Of a DNA stretch of 64,000 nt, positions 51,963 through 62,301 are shown piece after piece (the stretch's first letter is position 1; the number at the start of each line of letters is the position of its first letter). This DNA comes from Scandinavium ludwigii_A (lineage in GTDB: Bacteria > Pseudomonadota > Gammaproteobacteria > Enterobacterales > Enterobacteriaceae). A model generated the notes under the pieces. That model was not told the origin of the DNA. It worked only from the letters and a program-made list of their open reading frames with translations, and made no database searches. Location: NCBI GenBank assembly GCA_050516505.1, contig CP191518.1, forward strand, positions 4,092,001 through 4,156,000, in the 5' to 3' direction. Position numbers and translations under genes: made by a program.

Positions 51963-52931
51963 TTGCTAAACTCATTTAAACTTTCGCTTCAATACATTCT
52001 GCCTAAACTGTGGCTCACCCGCCTCGCAGGCTGGGGCGCAAGCAAACGAGCAGGCTGGCTGACGAAGCTGGTCATTGACCTGTTCGTGAAATGCTACAAA
52101 GTCGACATGAAAGAAGCGCAAAAGCCGGATACCGCCAGCTATCGCACCTTCAACGACTTTTTTGTACGCCCGCTGCGTGACGAAGTGCGTCCGATTGACA
52201 CCGATCCAAGCGTGTTGGTGATGCCGGCAGACGGCGTAATCAGCCAGCTTGGCAAAATCGAAGACGACAAAATCCTGCAGGCGAAGGGCCATAACTACAG
52301 CCTTGAAGCGCTGCTGGCAGGCAACTACCAGATGGCGGATCTGTTCCGAAACGGTTCTTTTGCCACGACTTATCTTTCGCCGCGCGACTATCACCGCGTA
52401 CACATGCCGTGCAACGGTATCCTGCGCGAAATGATTTACGTGCCGGGCGATCTGTTCTCCGTTAACCATTTGACCGCGCAGAACGTACCGAACCTGTTCG
52501 CCCGTAACGAACGCGTGATCTGCCTGTTTGATACTGAATTTGGCCCAATGGCGCAGATTCTGGTCGGCGCGACGATCGTTGGCAGCATTGAAACCGTTTG
52601 GGCTGGCACCATTACCCCACCACGCGAAGGCATCATCAAGCGCTGGACGTGGCCCGCCGGTGAAAGCGACGGCTCTGTTGCCCTGCTGAAAGGCCAGGAA
52701 ATGGGTCGCTTCAAGCTGGGCTCAACGGTAATCAACCTGTTTGCGCCGGGCAAAGTTCAGCTGGCAGAGCAGCTCGCCAGCCTGTCTGCGACCAAGATTG
52801 GTCTGCCGCTGGCGGTGTCTACCGAAATTTTTGCCGCTCAGGAAGCAGAAATTATCACTCCTGTCGCGGAAGACATTGTGACCACGGACGACGTTATTCC
52901 GCTGGTTGACGATAAAAACGACCAGGGCTAA
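51963..52931 (+). CDS. psd: Phosphatidylserine decarboxylase proenzyme
   Basis: 322 aa from a TTG start with GGAGG upstream, as in E. coli. The self-cleavage motif LGST is at residues 252-255, so cleavage between Gly253 and Ser254 makes the pyruvoyl group; Asp90 and His147 complete the proteolytic triad. It makes phosphatidylethanolamine at the inner membrane. It lies 93 bases after rsgA and 17 before mscM. Confidence 0.97.
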   Translation: MLNSFKLSLQYILPKLWLTRLAGWGASKRAGWLTKLVIDLFVKCYKVDMKEAQKPDTASYRTFNDFFVRPLRDEVRPIDTDPSVLVMPADGVISQLGKIEDDKILQAKGHNYSLEALLAGNYQMADLFRNGSFATTYLSPRDYHRVHMPCNGILREMIYVPGDLFSVNHLTAQNVPNLFARNERVICLFDTEFGPMAQILVGATIVGSIETVWAGTITPPREGIIKRWTWPAGESDGSVALLKGQEMGRFKLGSTVINLFAPGKVQLAEQLASLSATKIGLPLAVSTEIFAAQEAEIITPVAEDIVTTDDVIPLVDDKNDQG

Positions 52932-52948
52932 CCACAAGGACCGCTGAC

Positions 52949-55900
52949 GTGCGCCTGATTATCACTTTTCTGATGGCCTGGTGCCTCAGCATGGGGGCGT
53001 ACGCAGCAAGCGCCCCCGACTCCAAACAAATCACCCAGGAACTGGAACAGGCGAAAGCGGCAAAGCCCGCTCAGCCTGAAGCCGTCGAGGCGCTCCAGTC
53101 CGCGCTGAACGCGCTCGAAGAACGAAAAGGTTCGCTTGAGCGCGTCCAGCAATATCAACAAGTCATTGATAACTTCCCAAAACTTTCCCAATCGCTGCGC
53201 AATCAGCTCACTAACCTGCGTGACGAACCTCGTCCAGCGCCTGAGAATCTCACTACCGATGCGCTGAATCAGGAAATCCTTCAGGTCAGCAGCCAGCTGC
53301 TGGAAAAAAGCCGTCAGGCCCAGCAGGAACAGGAACGCGCCCGGGAAATCGCCGACTCACTCAGTCAGTTGCCACAGCAGCAAACCGATGCGCGCCGTCA
53401 GCTGAATGACGTTGAACGCCGGGTTGGCACCGCGACTGGCAAATCCGCGCAAGCGCATAATCTCAGCCTGCAGGCGGAATCCGCCAAGCTAAAAGCGCTG
53501 GTCGACGAACTGGAACTGGCACAGCTTTCGGCCAACAACCGCCAGGAACTGGCGCGGATGCGCTCAGAACTGGCACAGAAACAGAGCGAGCAGCTGGATG
53601 CCTATCTTCAGGCACTGCGTAATCAACTTAATAGCCAACGCCAGCGTGAAGCAGAAAAAGCGCTTGAGAGCACTGAGCTATTAGCCGAAAACAGCGCCAA
53701 CCTGCCGCCAGGCATCGTCCAGCAGTTCACCATTAACCGCGAATTGTCGCAGGCGCTCAATCAGCAGGCGCAGCGTATGGATTTGGTTGCGTCTCAACAG
53801 CGTCAGGCAACCAATCAGACGCTGCAGGTCCGTCAGGCCCTAAATACTCTGCGCGAGCAGTCTCAGTGGCTGGGTTCATCGAACCTGTTAGGCGAAGCCC
53901 TGCGCGCCCAGGTTGCCCGTTTGCCAGAAATGCCTAAGCCGCAGCAGCTCGATACCGAAATGGCCCAGCTACGCGTCCATCGCCTGCGCTACGAAGACTT
54001 ACTCAGCAAGCAAACGCAGTTGCGGGAAAGCCGCCAGACCGACGGCGAACCGCTGGCCAACAATGAATCACGGATTCTGGAAGCCCAGCTGCGCACCCAG
54101 CGCGAGTTGCTCAATTCGCTGCTACAGGGTGGTGATACGCTGATCCTCGAACTCACCAAACTGAAAGTGGCCAACGGCCAGCTGGAAGATGCGCTGAAGG
54201 AGATCAACGAAGCCACCCACCGCTACCTGTTCTGGACCTCAGACGTCAGCCCGATCACCTTCGCCTGGCCGCTGGAAATTGTGCAGGACCTGCGTCGTCT
54301 GATTTCGCTGGATACCTTTAGCCAGCTTGGTAAAGCCTCGATCATGATGCTGACCAGCAAAGAGACGCTGATCCCGCTGTTTGCCGCGCTGATTCTGGTT
54401 GGGTTCAGCATTAGCTCGCGTAAGCACTTCACGCGCTTTCTGGAGCGTTCGAGCAACCGCGTCGGCAAAGTGACCCAGGACCACTTCTGGCTCACGTTAC
54501 GCACGGTGTTCTGGTCAATACTGGTCGCCTCGCCACTGCCGGTGCTGTGGATGACGCTCGGTTTCGGGTTGCAGGAAGCGTGGCCATACCCGCTGGCCGT
54601 GGCGATTGGCAACGGTGTCACCGCGACCGTGCCGCTGTTGTGGGTGGTGATGATTTGCGCCGCCTTTGCCCGTCCGAATGGCCTGTTCGTGGCGCACTTT
54701 GGCTGGCCGCGTAACCGTGTCGCACGTGCGATGCGTTATTACCTGATGAGTATCGGGCTTATCGTGCCGCTGATCATGGCGCTATTCATGTTCGATAACC
54801 TGCACGACCGCGAATTCTCCTCTTCCCTCGGCAGACTGTGTTTTGTCCTTATTTGCGGGGCGTTGGGAATTGTGACGCTTAGCCTCAAGCGGGCAGGCAT
54901 TCCGCTGTTCCTCGACAAAGAGGGCAGCGGTGAGAACATGGTTAACCGCATGCTGTGGAGCCTGCTGATAGGCGCCCCGCTGATGGCGATTTTTGCGGCA
55001 TTAGTGGGTTACCTGGCGACAGCCGAAGCGCTGCTGGCACGCCTTGAAACCTCGGTAGCTATCTGGTTCCTGCTGCTGGTGATTTATCACGTGATCCGCC
55101 GCTGGATGCTGATTCAGCGCCGGCGAATCGCTTTCGACCGCGCGAAACATCGCCGAGCGGAAATGCTGGCGCAGCGCGCACGGGGTGAAGAGGAAGCGCA
55201 TCACAACACCAGCCTGGAAGGCTCGCCGGAAGTGGATATCAGCGAAGTGGATCTCGACACCCTCAGCGCTCAGTCGCTGCGGCTGGTGCGTTCCATCCTG
55301 ATGCTTATCGCGCTGGTGTCAGTGATTGTGCTGTGGTCCGAAATTCATTCGGCGTTTGGCTTCCTCGAGAACATCTCGCTATGGGATGTGACGTCCACGG
55401 CGCAGGGCGTGGAAAGCCTGGAGCCGATTACCCTTGGTGCGGTGCTGATTGCAATTCTGGTGTTTATCATCACCACTCAACTGGTGCGCAATCTCCCTGC
55501 CCTGCTCGAATTGGCGGTACTCCAGCACCTTAGCCTGACGCCGGGCACCGGTTATGCCATCACCACTATCACCAAATATTTGCTGATGCTGATTGGCGGG
55601 CTGGTCGGCTTCTCGATGATCGGGATCGAGTGGGCGAAACTGCAATGGCTGGTTGCTGCATTAGGTGTCGGGCTCGGCTTTGGTTTGCAGGAGATATTCG
55701 CCAACTTTATTTCGGGCCTGATTATCCTGTTCGAAAAACCGATTCGAATCGGCGATACCGTCACGATCCGCGATTTAACGGGCAGCGTAACGAAGATCAA
55801 TACCCGTGCGACCACCATAAGTGACTGGGACCGCAAAGAGATCATCGTGCCGAATAAGGCGTTTATTACCGAGCAGTTCATCAACTGGTCGCTGTCGGAC

Positions 55901-56266
55901 TCAGTCACCCGCGTGGTGCTGACCGTGCCGGCGCCGTCGGATGCTAACAGCGAAGAAGTGACGCAAATCCTGATGACCGCCGCAGAGCGCTGCTCGCTGG
56001 TGATTGATACCCCGGCGCCGGAAGTGTTCCTGGTCGATTTGCAGCAGGGTATTCAGATTTTCGAACTGCGTATCTACGCTGCCGAAATGGGTCACCGTAT
56101 GCCGCTGCGCCATGAGATTCACCAGCTGATCCTGGCCGGATTCCGCGAACACGGAATTGATATGCCGTTCCCACCGTTCCAGATGCGTCTGGAAACCCTG
56201 GACGGCCGGAAAACGGGCAGAACGTTGACGTCTACGGGGCGCAATCGCCCGGCGGGGAGTTTGTAA
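52949..56266 (+). CDS. mscM: Mechanosensitive channel MscM (YjeP)
   Basis: 1105 aa from a GTG start with AAGGA upstream. A signal peptide of about 20 residues leads to a long periplasmic helical domain rich in Gln/Leu/Ala coiled coil (about residues 25-450). Roughly eleven membrane helices follow, and the MscS-like pore and beta domain occupy the C-terminal third (GVGLGFGLQEIFANFISGLI). It opens at low membrane tension to release solutes. It follows psd closely, consistent with co-transcription. Confidence 0.96.
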   Translation: MRLIITFLMAWCLSMGAYAASAPDSKQITQELEQAKAAKPAQPEAVEALQSALNALEERKGSLERVQQYQQVIDNFPKLSQSLRNQLTNLRDEPRPAPENLTTDALNQEILQVSSQLLEKSRQAQQEQERAREIADSLSQLPQQQTDARRQLNDVERRVGTATGKSAQAHNLSLQAESAKLKALVDELELAQLSANNRQELARMRSELAQKQSEQLDAYLQALRNQLNSQRQREAEKALESTELLAENSANLPPGIVQQFTINRELSQALNQQAQRMDLVASQQRQATNQTLQVRQALNTLREQSQWLGSSNLLGEALRAQVARLPEMPKPQQLDTEMAQLRVHRLRYEDLLSKQTQLRESRQTDGEPLANNESRILEAQLRTQRELLNSLLQGGDTLILELTKLKVANGQLEDALKEINEATHRYLFWTSDVSPITFAWPLEIVQDLRRLISLDTFSQLGKASIMMLTSKETLIPLFAALILVGFSISSRKHFTRFLERSSNRVGKVTQDHFWLTLRTVFWSILVASPLPVLWMTLGFGLQEAWPYPLAVAIGNGVTATVPLLWVVMICAAFARPNGLFVAHFGWPRNRVARAMRYYLMSIGLIVPLIMALFMFDNLHDREFSSSLGRLCFVLICGALGIVTLSLKRAGIPLFLDKEGSGENMVNRMLWSLLIGAPLMAIFAALVGYLATAEALLARLETSVAIWFLLLVIYHVIRRWMLIQRRRIAFDRAKHRRAEMLAQRARGEEEAHHNTSLEGSPEVDISEVDLDTLSAQSLRLVRSILMLIALVSVIVLWSEIHSAFGFLENISLWDVTSTAQGVESLEPITLGAVLIAILVFIITTQLVRNLPALLELAVLQHLSLTPGTGYAITTITKYLLMLIGGLVGFSMIGIEWAKLQWLVAALGVGLGFGLQEIFANFISGLIILFEKPIRIGDTVTIRDLTGSVTKINTRATTISDWDRKEIIVPNKAFITEQFINWSLSDSVTRVVLTVPAPSDANSEEVTQILMTAAERCSLVIDTPAPEVFLVDLQQGIQIFELRIYAAEMGHRMPLRHEIHQLILAGFREHGIDMPFPPFQMRLETLDGRKTGRTLTSTGRNRPAGSL

Positions 56267-56275
56267 TATGAAGAT

Positions 56276-56307
56276 AAGCCCGGCAGCGCAGGTTGGCTGC
56301 CGGGCTT
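56276..56307. terminator. Bidirectional terminator between mscM and yjeM
   Basis: A perfect 12-base stem, AAGCCCGGCAGC and GCTGCCGGGCTT, with an 8-base loop lies between two converging genes. The GCCCGGC core also resembles a REP half-unit. Confidence 0.8.
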
Positions 56308-56311
56308 GCCG

Positions 56312-57811
56312 TTATGCAGGCTCTACGACAAGCCTCGTCGTGCGACGGCGGTAGTTCTCATAAATGGCGGATGCCAGCAGTGAGAAGAATATCGGACCAC
56401 CAATCATCCACAGCGCACTGCTGTAATCCCCTGCTTCAATCACCGGCTGAATCACCGTAAAGATGTTGGCGAAGGCCACAATCAGCACCACGACGGTGGT
56501 AGCCAGCAGAATCGACAGGCGTGATTTAAAGATAACGAACGGGCGATCCAGACCGGCTTTAGCTTTGAAGAACGGGAAAGCGATGGACAGGAACAGATAC
56601 GGCAGCGTCATCGAGACGTTCGCCATCAGCGTCAGTTTGTTATAAAACGCCGATGCGGTATCCCCGCCGAACGACACCAGCAAAATGAACAAGCACACCA
56701 GCAGACACTGCATCCACATGGCATTCCCGGGCATACCGGCGGCATTCAAGCGAGTCATTTTGGCCGGCCACAGCGCCTTCGGCGTCCCCTGGATAATCGC
56801 CTTCAGCGGCGAGTAAATCAGCGTGAAAAAGGCGCCAGTATAGGCCAGGAACATCGATAAGCCGGTGATGCGGGCAAACCATACGCCCATCGAGATCGCC
56901 CCTTCTTGCGACAAATTCAGCGCATGGCCAAAATTCGCCCCGAGGCTGGTCATCAGCACATAGGTAATGTTGCCGAGGTTGGTGGAGCTATTGCTCAGCA
57001 CCGCCTGCCAGTTGGTGCTCACGCCCCACAGGAAGATCGCCAGCGAATAGCCGATGGAAATCACGATGGCAGCGATAATGATCCCTTTGGCGAAGTTCTT
57101 CTCTGGGTTCTCGGTTTTATCGACCAGGCCGCCGACGGCTTCAATCCCGCCGTAGGCAAAAATGGCAAACACCACAAACGAGAGCATCGACAAACCGGTC
57201 TGATAACCCGGGTTTGGCGAGGCGGTAAACGCGACCGGCTCAGCAAAATGCCCGCCGTTCAGCGCGAAGATAGCGATACTCACCACCAGCAACACCAGGT
57301 TCAGGCACATCACCGCAATTCCGCCCACGGCGGTGATTTTGGCAATTTTGTTGATGCCTTTTGCAGCCACGAACGTCACCGCCACCATCCACAGCACCGC
57401 CAGGATCCCGACCATTTGCGTCGAACTCAGGCCAATGAAGGACCCTGTCTGGGTTTTATCGGCCCCGAACAGAAAAGTCGATAACGGTACCCAAATTTTC
57501 GCCGCGGTGCTGACCATCCACACCACATAGGAGGAAAACCACATGAAGGTGCCGATAAACGCATAGCGTGGACCAACGCTGTTGTTCATCCAGGAGTAAA
57601 TCCCGCCCTCTTCTTTACGAAATGCGGATCCCATTTCCGCCATCATCAGCGCGAAAGGAATGAAGAAGAACAGAGCCGAAAGCAGGTAAAACGGCGTGGC
57701 GCTGTAGCCCATCAAATAAAACGCCGACGGACTGTTGGCGAAGCCAAACACCGACGTGAAAATCATGAGAATGAGGCCTGTCAGACTCATCCTTTTTATA
57801 CTTTGGGTCAT
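56312..57811 (-). CDS. yjeM: APC-family amino acid permease YjeM
   Basis: 499 aa from the ATG at 57811, with GGAGG upstream, aligning with the E. coli start (about 500 aa). Twelve or more membrane helices of the glutamate:GABA-antiporter-like APC group are apparent, with MIFTSVFGFANSPSAFYLMG at the start of helix 1. The substrate is unproven. It converges on mscM and lies about 270 bases from epmA on the same strand. Confidence 0.93.
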   Translation of the reverse strand: MTQSIKRMSLTGLILMIFTSVFGFANSPSAFYLMGYSATPFYLLSALFFFIPFALMMAEMGSAFRKEEGGIYSWMNNSVGPRYAFIGTFMWFSSYVVWMVSTAAKIWVPLSTFLFGADKTQTGSFIGLSSTQMVGILAVLWMVAVTFVAAKGINKIAKITAVGGIAVMCLNLVLLVVSIAIFALNGGHFAEPVAFTASPNPGYQTGLSMLSFVVFAIFAYGGIEAVGGLVDKTENPEKNFAKGIIIAAIVISIGYSLAIFLWGVSTNWQAVLSNSSTNLGNITYVLMTSLGANFGHALNLSQEGAISMGVWFARITGLSMFLAYTGAFFTLIYSPLKAIIQGTPKALWPAKMTRLNAAGMPGNAMWMQCLLVCLFILLVSFGGDTASAFYNKLTLMANVSMTLPYLFLSIAFPFFKAKAGLDRPFVIFKSRLSILLATTVVVLIVAFANIFTVIQPVIEAGDYSSALWMIGGPIFFSLLASAIYENYRRRTTRLVVEPA

Positions 57812-58077
57812 TAACCCTCCTGAATCCTGGCGAAAATCGAGAATACTTTCAAAGCGATGCCCGTCGAGCCGAACAGAAATGGCGGCACGGTAAGGTGACA
57901 AAAGCGGACATGATGCGGGGATAATAACGACAAACCAGATAAAAATTGTGACTTTTAGAGCGGGTGTGAAATTATCATCCAGGTAACAAGGTTGTTACAG
58001 ATGTAAACTCGAAATGCGTGGGCGGAGGATGGTGAGCTTTCGCCGCCGGAGGGAGCCGACGGCGAGGATCAATCATA

Positions 58078-59055
58078 TCAAGCGCGATCTACCGTAAAGG
58101 CAATCACATCGCCAATGCTTTGGGCGCCCAACGCCAGCATCACCAGACGATCGACACCCAGTGCGACACCGGAGCTGTCCGGCAGTCCGGCATTGAGTGC
58201 GTCCAGCAGATTAGCGTCAATCGGCTGCTGCGGCAGGCCGCGTGCGGCGCGTTTGCGATTGTCCTGCTCGAAACGTTGTTGCTGTTCACGCGCGTCGGTC
58301 AGTTCGTGGAAACCATTCGCCAGCTCAATACCTTTGTAATACACCTCGAAGCGTTCCGCCACGCGGTGATCTTCGGTGCTGATCTGTGCCAGCGATGCCT
58401 GGCTTGCCGGGAAGTGATAAACGAAAGTTGGACGGTCTTTACCGATATGCGGCTCAACGCCCATAGCGAACAGCAGCTGTAGCAGAGTGTCGCGGTCTTC
58501 TTCGGTGTCGGCAATGTTACTGAGATCGAGTTTCGCCGCCACTTCACGCAGCTGGGCTTTATCTGCCGACAGCGGATCAATTTCCAGATGACGCTGGAAA
58601 GCCTGCTGGTAGGAAAGGCTTTCCGCCGGCTGGCATTCCAGTACCTGCTGCAGTAAATCGTCCACTTCATTGATCAGGCGGTACATGTCGTAATGCGGAC
58701 GGTACCACTCCAGCATGGTGAATTCTGGGTTGTGATGACGCCCCATCTCTTCATTGCGGAAGCTTCTGCACAGCTGGAACACCGGGCCACATCCTGCCGC
58801 CAGCAGGCGCTTCATGTGATATTCCGGGCTGGTCATCATGTAGAGATTGATACCCTGAGAATGGCCGGGGCCGACGAAACGCGTCTCGAACGGGACCAGA
58901 TGAATATCCGTCACCGTCGCCTGACTCATGCACGGCGTTTCCACCTCCAGCACGCCGCGGTCGGTAAAGAAGCGGCGGATCTCCGCCATAATGGCCGCGC
59001 GTTTCAACAGATTGGGGATGGAGGCGCTCGGCTGCCAGGTGGCCGTTTCGCTCAT
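58078..59055 (-). CDS. epmA: Elongation factor P--lysine ligase EpmA
   Basis: 325 aa from the ATG at 59055 (MSETATWQPSASIP), the E. coli length. It is a truncated class II lysyl-tRNA-synthetase catalytic core without the anticodon domain; class II motifs appear as FRNEEMGRHHNPEFTMLEWY and GVALGVDRLVML. It attaches (R)-beta-lysine to EF-P so that ribosomes pass polyproline stretches. It is divergent from frdA. Confidence 0.97.
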   Translation of the reverse strand: MSETATWQPSASIPNLLKRAAIMAEIRRFFTDRGVLEVETPCMSQATVTDIHLVPFETRFVGPGHSQGINLYMMTSPEYHMKRLLAAGCGPVFQLCRSFRNEEMGRHHNPEFTMLEWYRPHYDMYRLINEVDDLLQQVLECQPAESLSYQQAFQRHLEIDPLSADKAQLREVAAKLDLSNIADTEEDRDTLLQLLFAMGVEPHIGKDRPTFVYHFPASQASLAQISTEDHRVAERFEVYYKGIELANGFHELTDAREQQQRFEQDNRKRAARGLPQQPIDANLLDALNAGLPDSSGVALGVDRLVMLALGAQSIGDVIAFTVDRA

Positions 59056-59367
59056 GGTAAAACTCTCCGAAGACAAACAAAGGCCCGAAGTCTACTCGCA
59101 AGCGCTGCACGAGACAAATTTTGGCCGGCGAAAACGTCGGTTTACGGCGTAAAGATAATTCCGTGACGCAATTCATCAATTTCGATGATAAACAGCCCAA
59201 CAGAACAGCAAAAAAATCGAACGCGTCAAATTTCCCTCACATCCATGCGGATATACTGAGCTACCCATAAAGGAGCAGTGGAACCACGTTCGCAATTGCC
59301 GTGCCGACTGAGTGAACATCCTTTGGTTAGGTGTGTTGCGAAATAACAACAATTCTGGAGGAATGTC
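59056..59367. promoter_or_regulatory. epmA-frdA divergent region with frd promoter
   Basis: 312 bases without a gene. For frdA, TATACT at 59252-59257 is a likely -10. TCGAACGCGTCAA at 59217-59229 is an imperfect FNR-type site centred roughly 40 bases before the expected start, and resembles the sequence at this place in E. coli. In E. coli frd is induced by FNR without oxygen and repressed by NarL with nitrate; I could not place a NarL site confidently. Confidence 0.5.
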
Positions 59368-61158
59368 GTGCAAACCTTTCATGCCGATCTGGCCGTTATA
59401 GGCGCTGGCGGGGCGGGATTACGGGCTGCAATTGCCGCAGCGCAAGCCAATCCAAACGCAAAAATCGCACTGATTTCAAAAGTCTATCCTATGCGTAGCC
59501 ATACCGTTGCCGCTGAAGGCGGTTCCGCGGCGGTCGCGCAGGATCATGACAGCTTTGAGTACCATTTCAACGATACCGTTTCCGGTGGCGATTGGCTCTG
59601 TGAGCAGGATGTCGTGGACTACTTTGTTCACCACTGCCCGACCGAGATGACCCAGCTTGAGCAGTGGGGTTGCCCGTGGAGCCGCCGTGAAGATGGCTCC
59701 GTTAACGTGCGTCGCTTCGGCGGAATGAAAATAGAGCGAACCTGGTTTGCCGCGGATAAAACCGGCTTCCATATGCTGCACACCCTCTTCCAGACTTCCC
59801 TGCAATTCCCTCAAATTCAACGCTTTGACGAACACTTCGTGCTGGATATTCTGGTCGATGACGGTCAGGCGCGCGGCCTCGTGGCGATGAACATGATGGA
59901 AGGCGAGCTAATCCAGATTCGTGCCAATGCGGTCGTCATGGCGACGGGCGGTGCGGGTCGCGTTTATCGTTACAACACCAACGGCGGGATCGTCACCGGC
60001 GACGGCATGGGTATGGCGCTGAGCCACGGCGTGCCGCTGCGCGATATGGAATTTGTTCAGTATCACCCCACCGGCCTGCCAGGTTCCGGCATTCTGATGA
60101 CAGAAGGTTGTCGCGGCGAAGGCGGTATTCTGGTCAACAAAGACGGCTACCGTTATTTGCAAGATTACGGCATGGGTCCAGAAACCCCGCTCGGTGAGCC
60201 GAAAAACAAATACATGGAACTGGGGCCGCGCGACAAAGTGTCCCAAGCCTTCTGGCACGAATGGCGCAAAGGCAACACCATCGCCACGCCGCGTGGAGAC
60301 GTGGTTTACCTCGACCTGCGCCATCTCGGCGAGAAAAAGCTGCTGGAACGTCTGCCATTCATCTGCGAGCTGGCCAAAGCTTATGTCGGCGTTGACCCGG
60401 TGAAAGAACCGATTCCGGTGCGTCCAACCGCGCATTACACCATGGGCGGTATTGAAACCGATCAGCAGTGCGAAAGCCGCATCAAAGGCCTGTTTGCCGT
60501 GGGGGAATGTTCTTCCGTCGGGCTGCACGGCGCAAATCGCCTGGGGTCCAACTCATTAGCAGAACTGGTGGTATTTGGCCGTATGGCCGGTGAACGCGCG
60601 ATGGAACGCGCCTCGACCGCAAGTGAAGCCAACAGCGCGGCGCTGGATGCGCAGGCAGTCGATGTCGAAAAACGCCTCAAAGCGCTGGTTAACCAGGAAG
60701 GGAACGAAAACTGGTCGAAGATCCGCGACGAAATGGGCCTGTCGATGGAAGAAGGCTGCGGTATCTACCGTACGCCGGAACTGATGCAGAAAACCATCGA
60801 TAAGCTGGCTGAGCTGCAGGAGCGCTTTAAACGCGTGCGTATCACCGACACCTCAAGCGTGTTCAACACCGATTTGCTGTATACCATCGAGCTGGGCCAC
60901 GGCCTGAACGTTGCCGAATGTATGGCGCATTCCGCCCTCGCGCGTAAAGAGTCCCGTGGGGCGCATCAGCGTCTGGATGAAGGCTGTACCGAGCGTGATG
61001 ACGTTAACTTCCTCAAGCACACCCTTGCTTTCCGCGATGCAGAGGGCACTACGCGCCTCGAATACAGCGATGTGAAGATAACCACTCTGCCACCGGCGAA
61101 ACGCGTTTACGGCGGAGAAGCGGAAGCTGCCGATAAGAAGGAGACGGCAAATGGCTGA
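59368..61158 (+). CDS. frdA: Fumarate reductase flavoprotein subunit
   Basis: 596 aa (602 in E. coli) from a GTG start with GGAGG upstream. The FAD-binding GAGGAG is at residues 12-17, His45 in RSHTVAAEGG carries covalent FAD, and substrate-site segments (HPTGLPGSGILMTEGCRGEGG) are present. It reduces fumarate to succinate as terminal electron acceptor in anaerobic growth. Its stop overlaps the frdB start by 8 bases. Confidence 0.98.
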   Translation: MQTFHADLAVIGAGGAGLRAAIAAAQANPNAKIALISKVYPMRSHTVAAEGGSAAVAQDHDSFEYHFNDTVSGGDWLCEQDVVDYFVHHCPTEMTQLEQWGCPWSRREDGSVNVRRFGGMKIERTWFAADKTGFHMLHTLFQTSLQFPQIQRFDEHFVLDILVDDGQARGLVAMNMMEGELIQIRANAVVMATGGAGRVYRYNTNGGIVTGDGMGMALSHGVPLRDMEFVQYHPTGLPGSGILMTEGCRGEGGILVNKDGYRYLQDYGMGPETPLGEPKNKYMELGPRDKVSQAFWHEWRKGNTIATPRGDVVYLDLRHLGEKKLLERLPFICELAKAYVGVDPVKEPIPVRPTAHYTMGGIETDQQCESRIKGLFAVGECSSVGLHGANRLGSNSLAELVVFGRMAGERAMERASTASEANSAALDAQAVDVEKRLKALVNQEGNENWSKIRDEMGLSMEEGCGIYRTPELMQKTIDKLAELQERFKRVRITDTSSVFNTDLLYTIELGHGLNVAECMAHSALARKESRGAHQRLDEGCTERDDVNFLKHTLAFRDAEGTTRLEYSDVKITTLPPAKRVYGGEAEAADKKETANG

Positions 61159-61885
61159 GATGAAGAATTTGAAAATCGAGATCGTGCGCTACAACCCGGA
61201 ATCAGACTCGGCCCCGCATAGCGCTTTTTATGAAGTGCCTTACGACGAGCAAACGTCACTGCTGGACGCGCTGGGCTATATCAAAGATAACCTTGCGCCG
61301 GACCTCAGCTATCGCTGGTCCTGCCGCATGGCGATTTGTGGTTCTTGCGGCATGATGGTGAACAAGGTGCCGAAACTCGCCTGTAAAACCTTCCTGCGGG
61401 AATATGAAAAAGGGTTGAAGGTCGAAGCGCTGGCGAATTTCCCGATTGAACGCGATCTGGTGGTCGATATGACCCACTTTATCGAAAGTCTGGAAGCGAT
61501 TAAGCCGTACATCATCGGCAATCCACGCACGCCGGACCAGGGACCAAACACCCAAACCCCGGCGCAGATGGCGAAATACCACCAGTTCTCCGGCTGTATC
61601 AACTGCGGTCTGTGCTACGCCGCCTGCCCGCAATTTGGTCTCAATAAAGAGTTTATTGGCCCGGCGGCGATTACGTTGGCCCATCGTTATAACGAAGACA
61701 GCCGCGACCACGGGAAAAAGGAGCGCATGGCGCAACTGAACGGCAAAAATGGCGTCTGGAGCTGCACCTTTGTTGGCTATTGCTCGGAAGTGTGCCCGAA
61801 GCACGTCGACCCGGCCGCCGCCATTCAGCAGGGCAAAGTGGAAAGCTCGAAAGACTTTCTTATCGCCACCCTGAAACCACGCTAA
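61151..61885 (+). CDS. frdB: Fumarate reductase iron-sulfur subunit
   Basis: 244 aa. Cysteines 58, 63, 66 and 78 hold the [2Fe-2S] cluster; CINCGLCYAACPQFG and CSEVCPKHVDP hold the [4Fe-4S] and [3Fe-4S] clusters. It carries electrons from menaquinol to FrdA. It overlaps frdA by 8 bases. Confidence 0.98.
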   Translation: MAEMKNLKIEIVRYNPESDSAPHSAFYEVPYDEQTSLLDALGYIKDNLAPDLSYRWSCRMAICGSCGMMVNKVPKLACKTFLREYEKGLKVEALANFPIERDLVVDMTHFIESLEAIKPYIIGNPRTPDQGPNTQTPAQMAKYHQFSGCINCGLCYAACPQFGLNKEFIGPAAITLAHRYNEDSRDHGKKERMAQLNGKNGVWSCTFVGYCSEVCPKHVDPAAAIQQGKVESSKDFLIATLKPR

Positions 61886-61895
61886 GGAGTGCATC

Positions 61896-62291
61896 ATGAC
61901 GACAAAACGCAAACCCTACGTGCAGCCGATGACCTCCACGTGGTGGAAGAAACTGCCTTTTTATCGCTTTTATATGATTCGGGAAGGGACTGCGGTTCCA
62001 ACGGTATGGTTCAGCATCGTGTTGATTTACGGGCTGTTCGCGCTGAAGCACGGCGCAGAATCCTGGGCGGGCTACGTCGGCTTCCTGCAAAACCCGATAG
62101 TGGTGGTGCTGAATCTGATAACCCTGGCCGCCGCGTTGTTGCATACCAAAACCTGGTTTGAATTAGCGCCAAAAGCCGCCAACGTGATTATCAAAGGCGA
62201 GAAGTTAGGACCAGAGCCGGTGATTAAAGCGCTGTGGGGGGTGACAATTGTGGTCACCGTGGTGGTCCTGTTTGTCGCACTGTTCTGGTAA
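61896..62291 (+). CDS. frdC: Fumarate reductase membrane anchor subunit C
   Basis: 131 aa with three membrane helices, matching E. coli FrdC from MTTKRKPYV to the C-terminus. With FrdD it binds menaquinol and anchors FrdAB to the inner membrane. It starts 10 bases after frdB. Confidence 0.97.
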   Translation: MTTKRKPYVQPMTSTWWKKLPFYRFYMIREGTAVPTVWFSIVLIYGLFALKHGAESWAGYVGFLQNPIVVVLNLITLAAALLHTKTWFELAPKAANVIIKGEKLGPEPVIKALWGVTIVVTVVVLFVALFW

Positions 62292-62301
62292 GGAGACCAA
62301 G

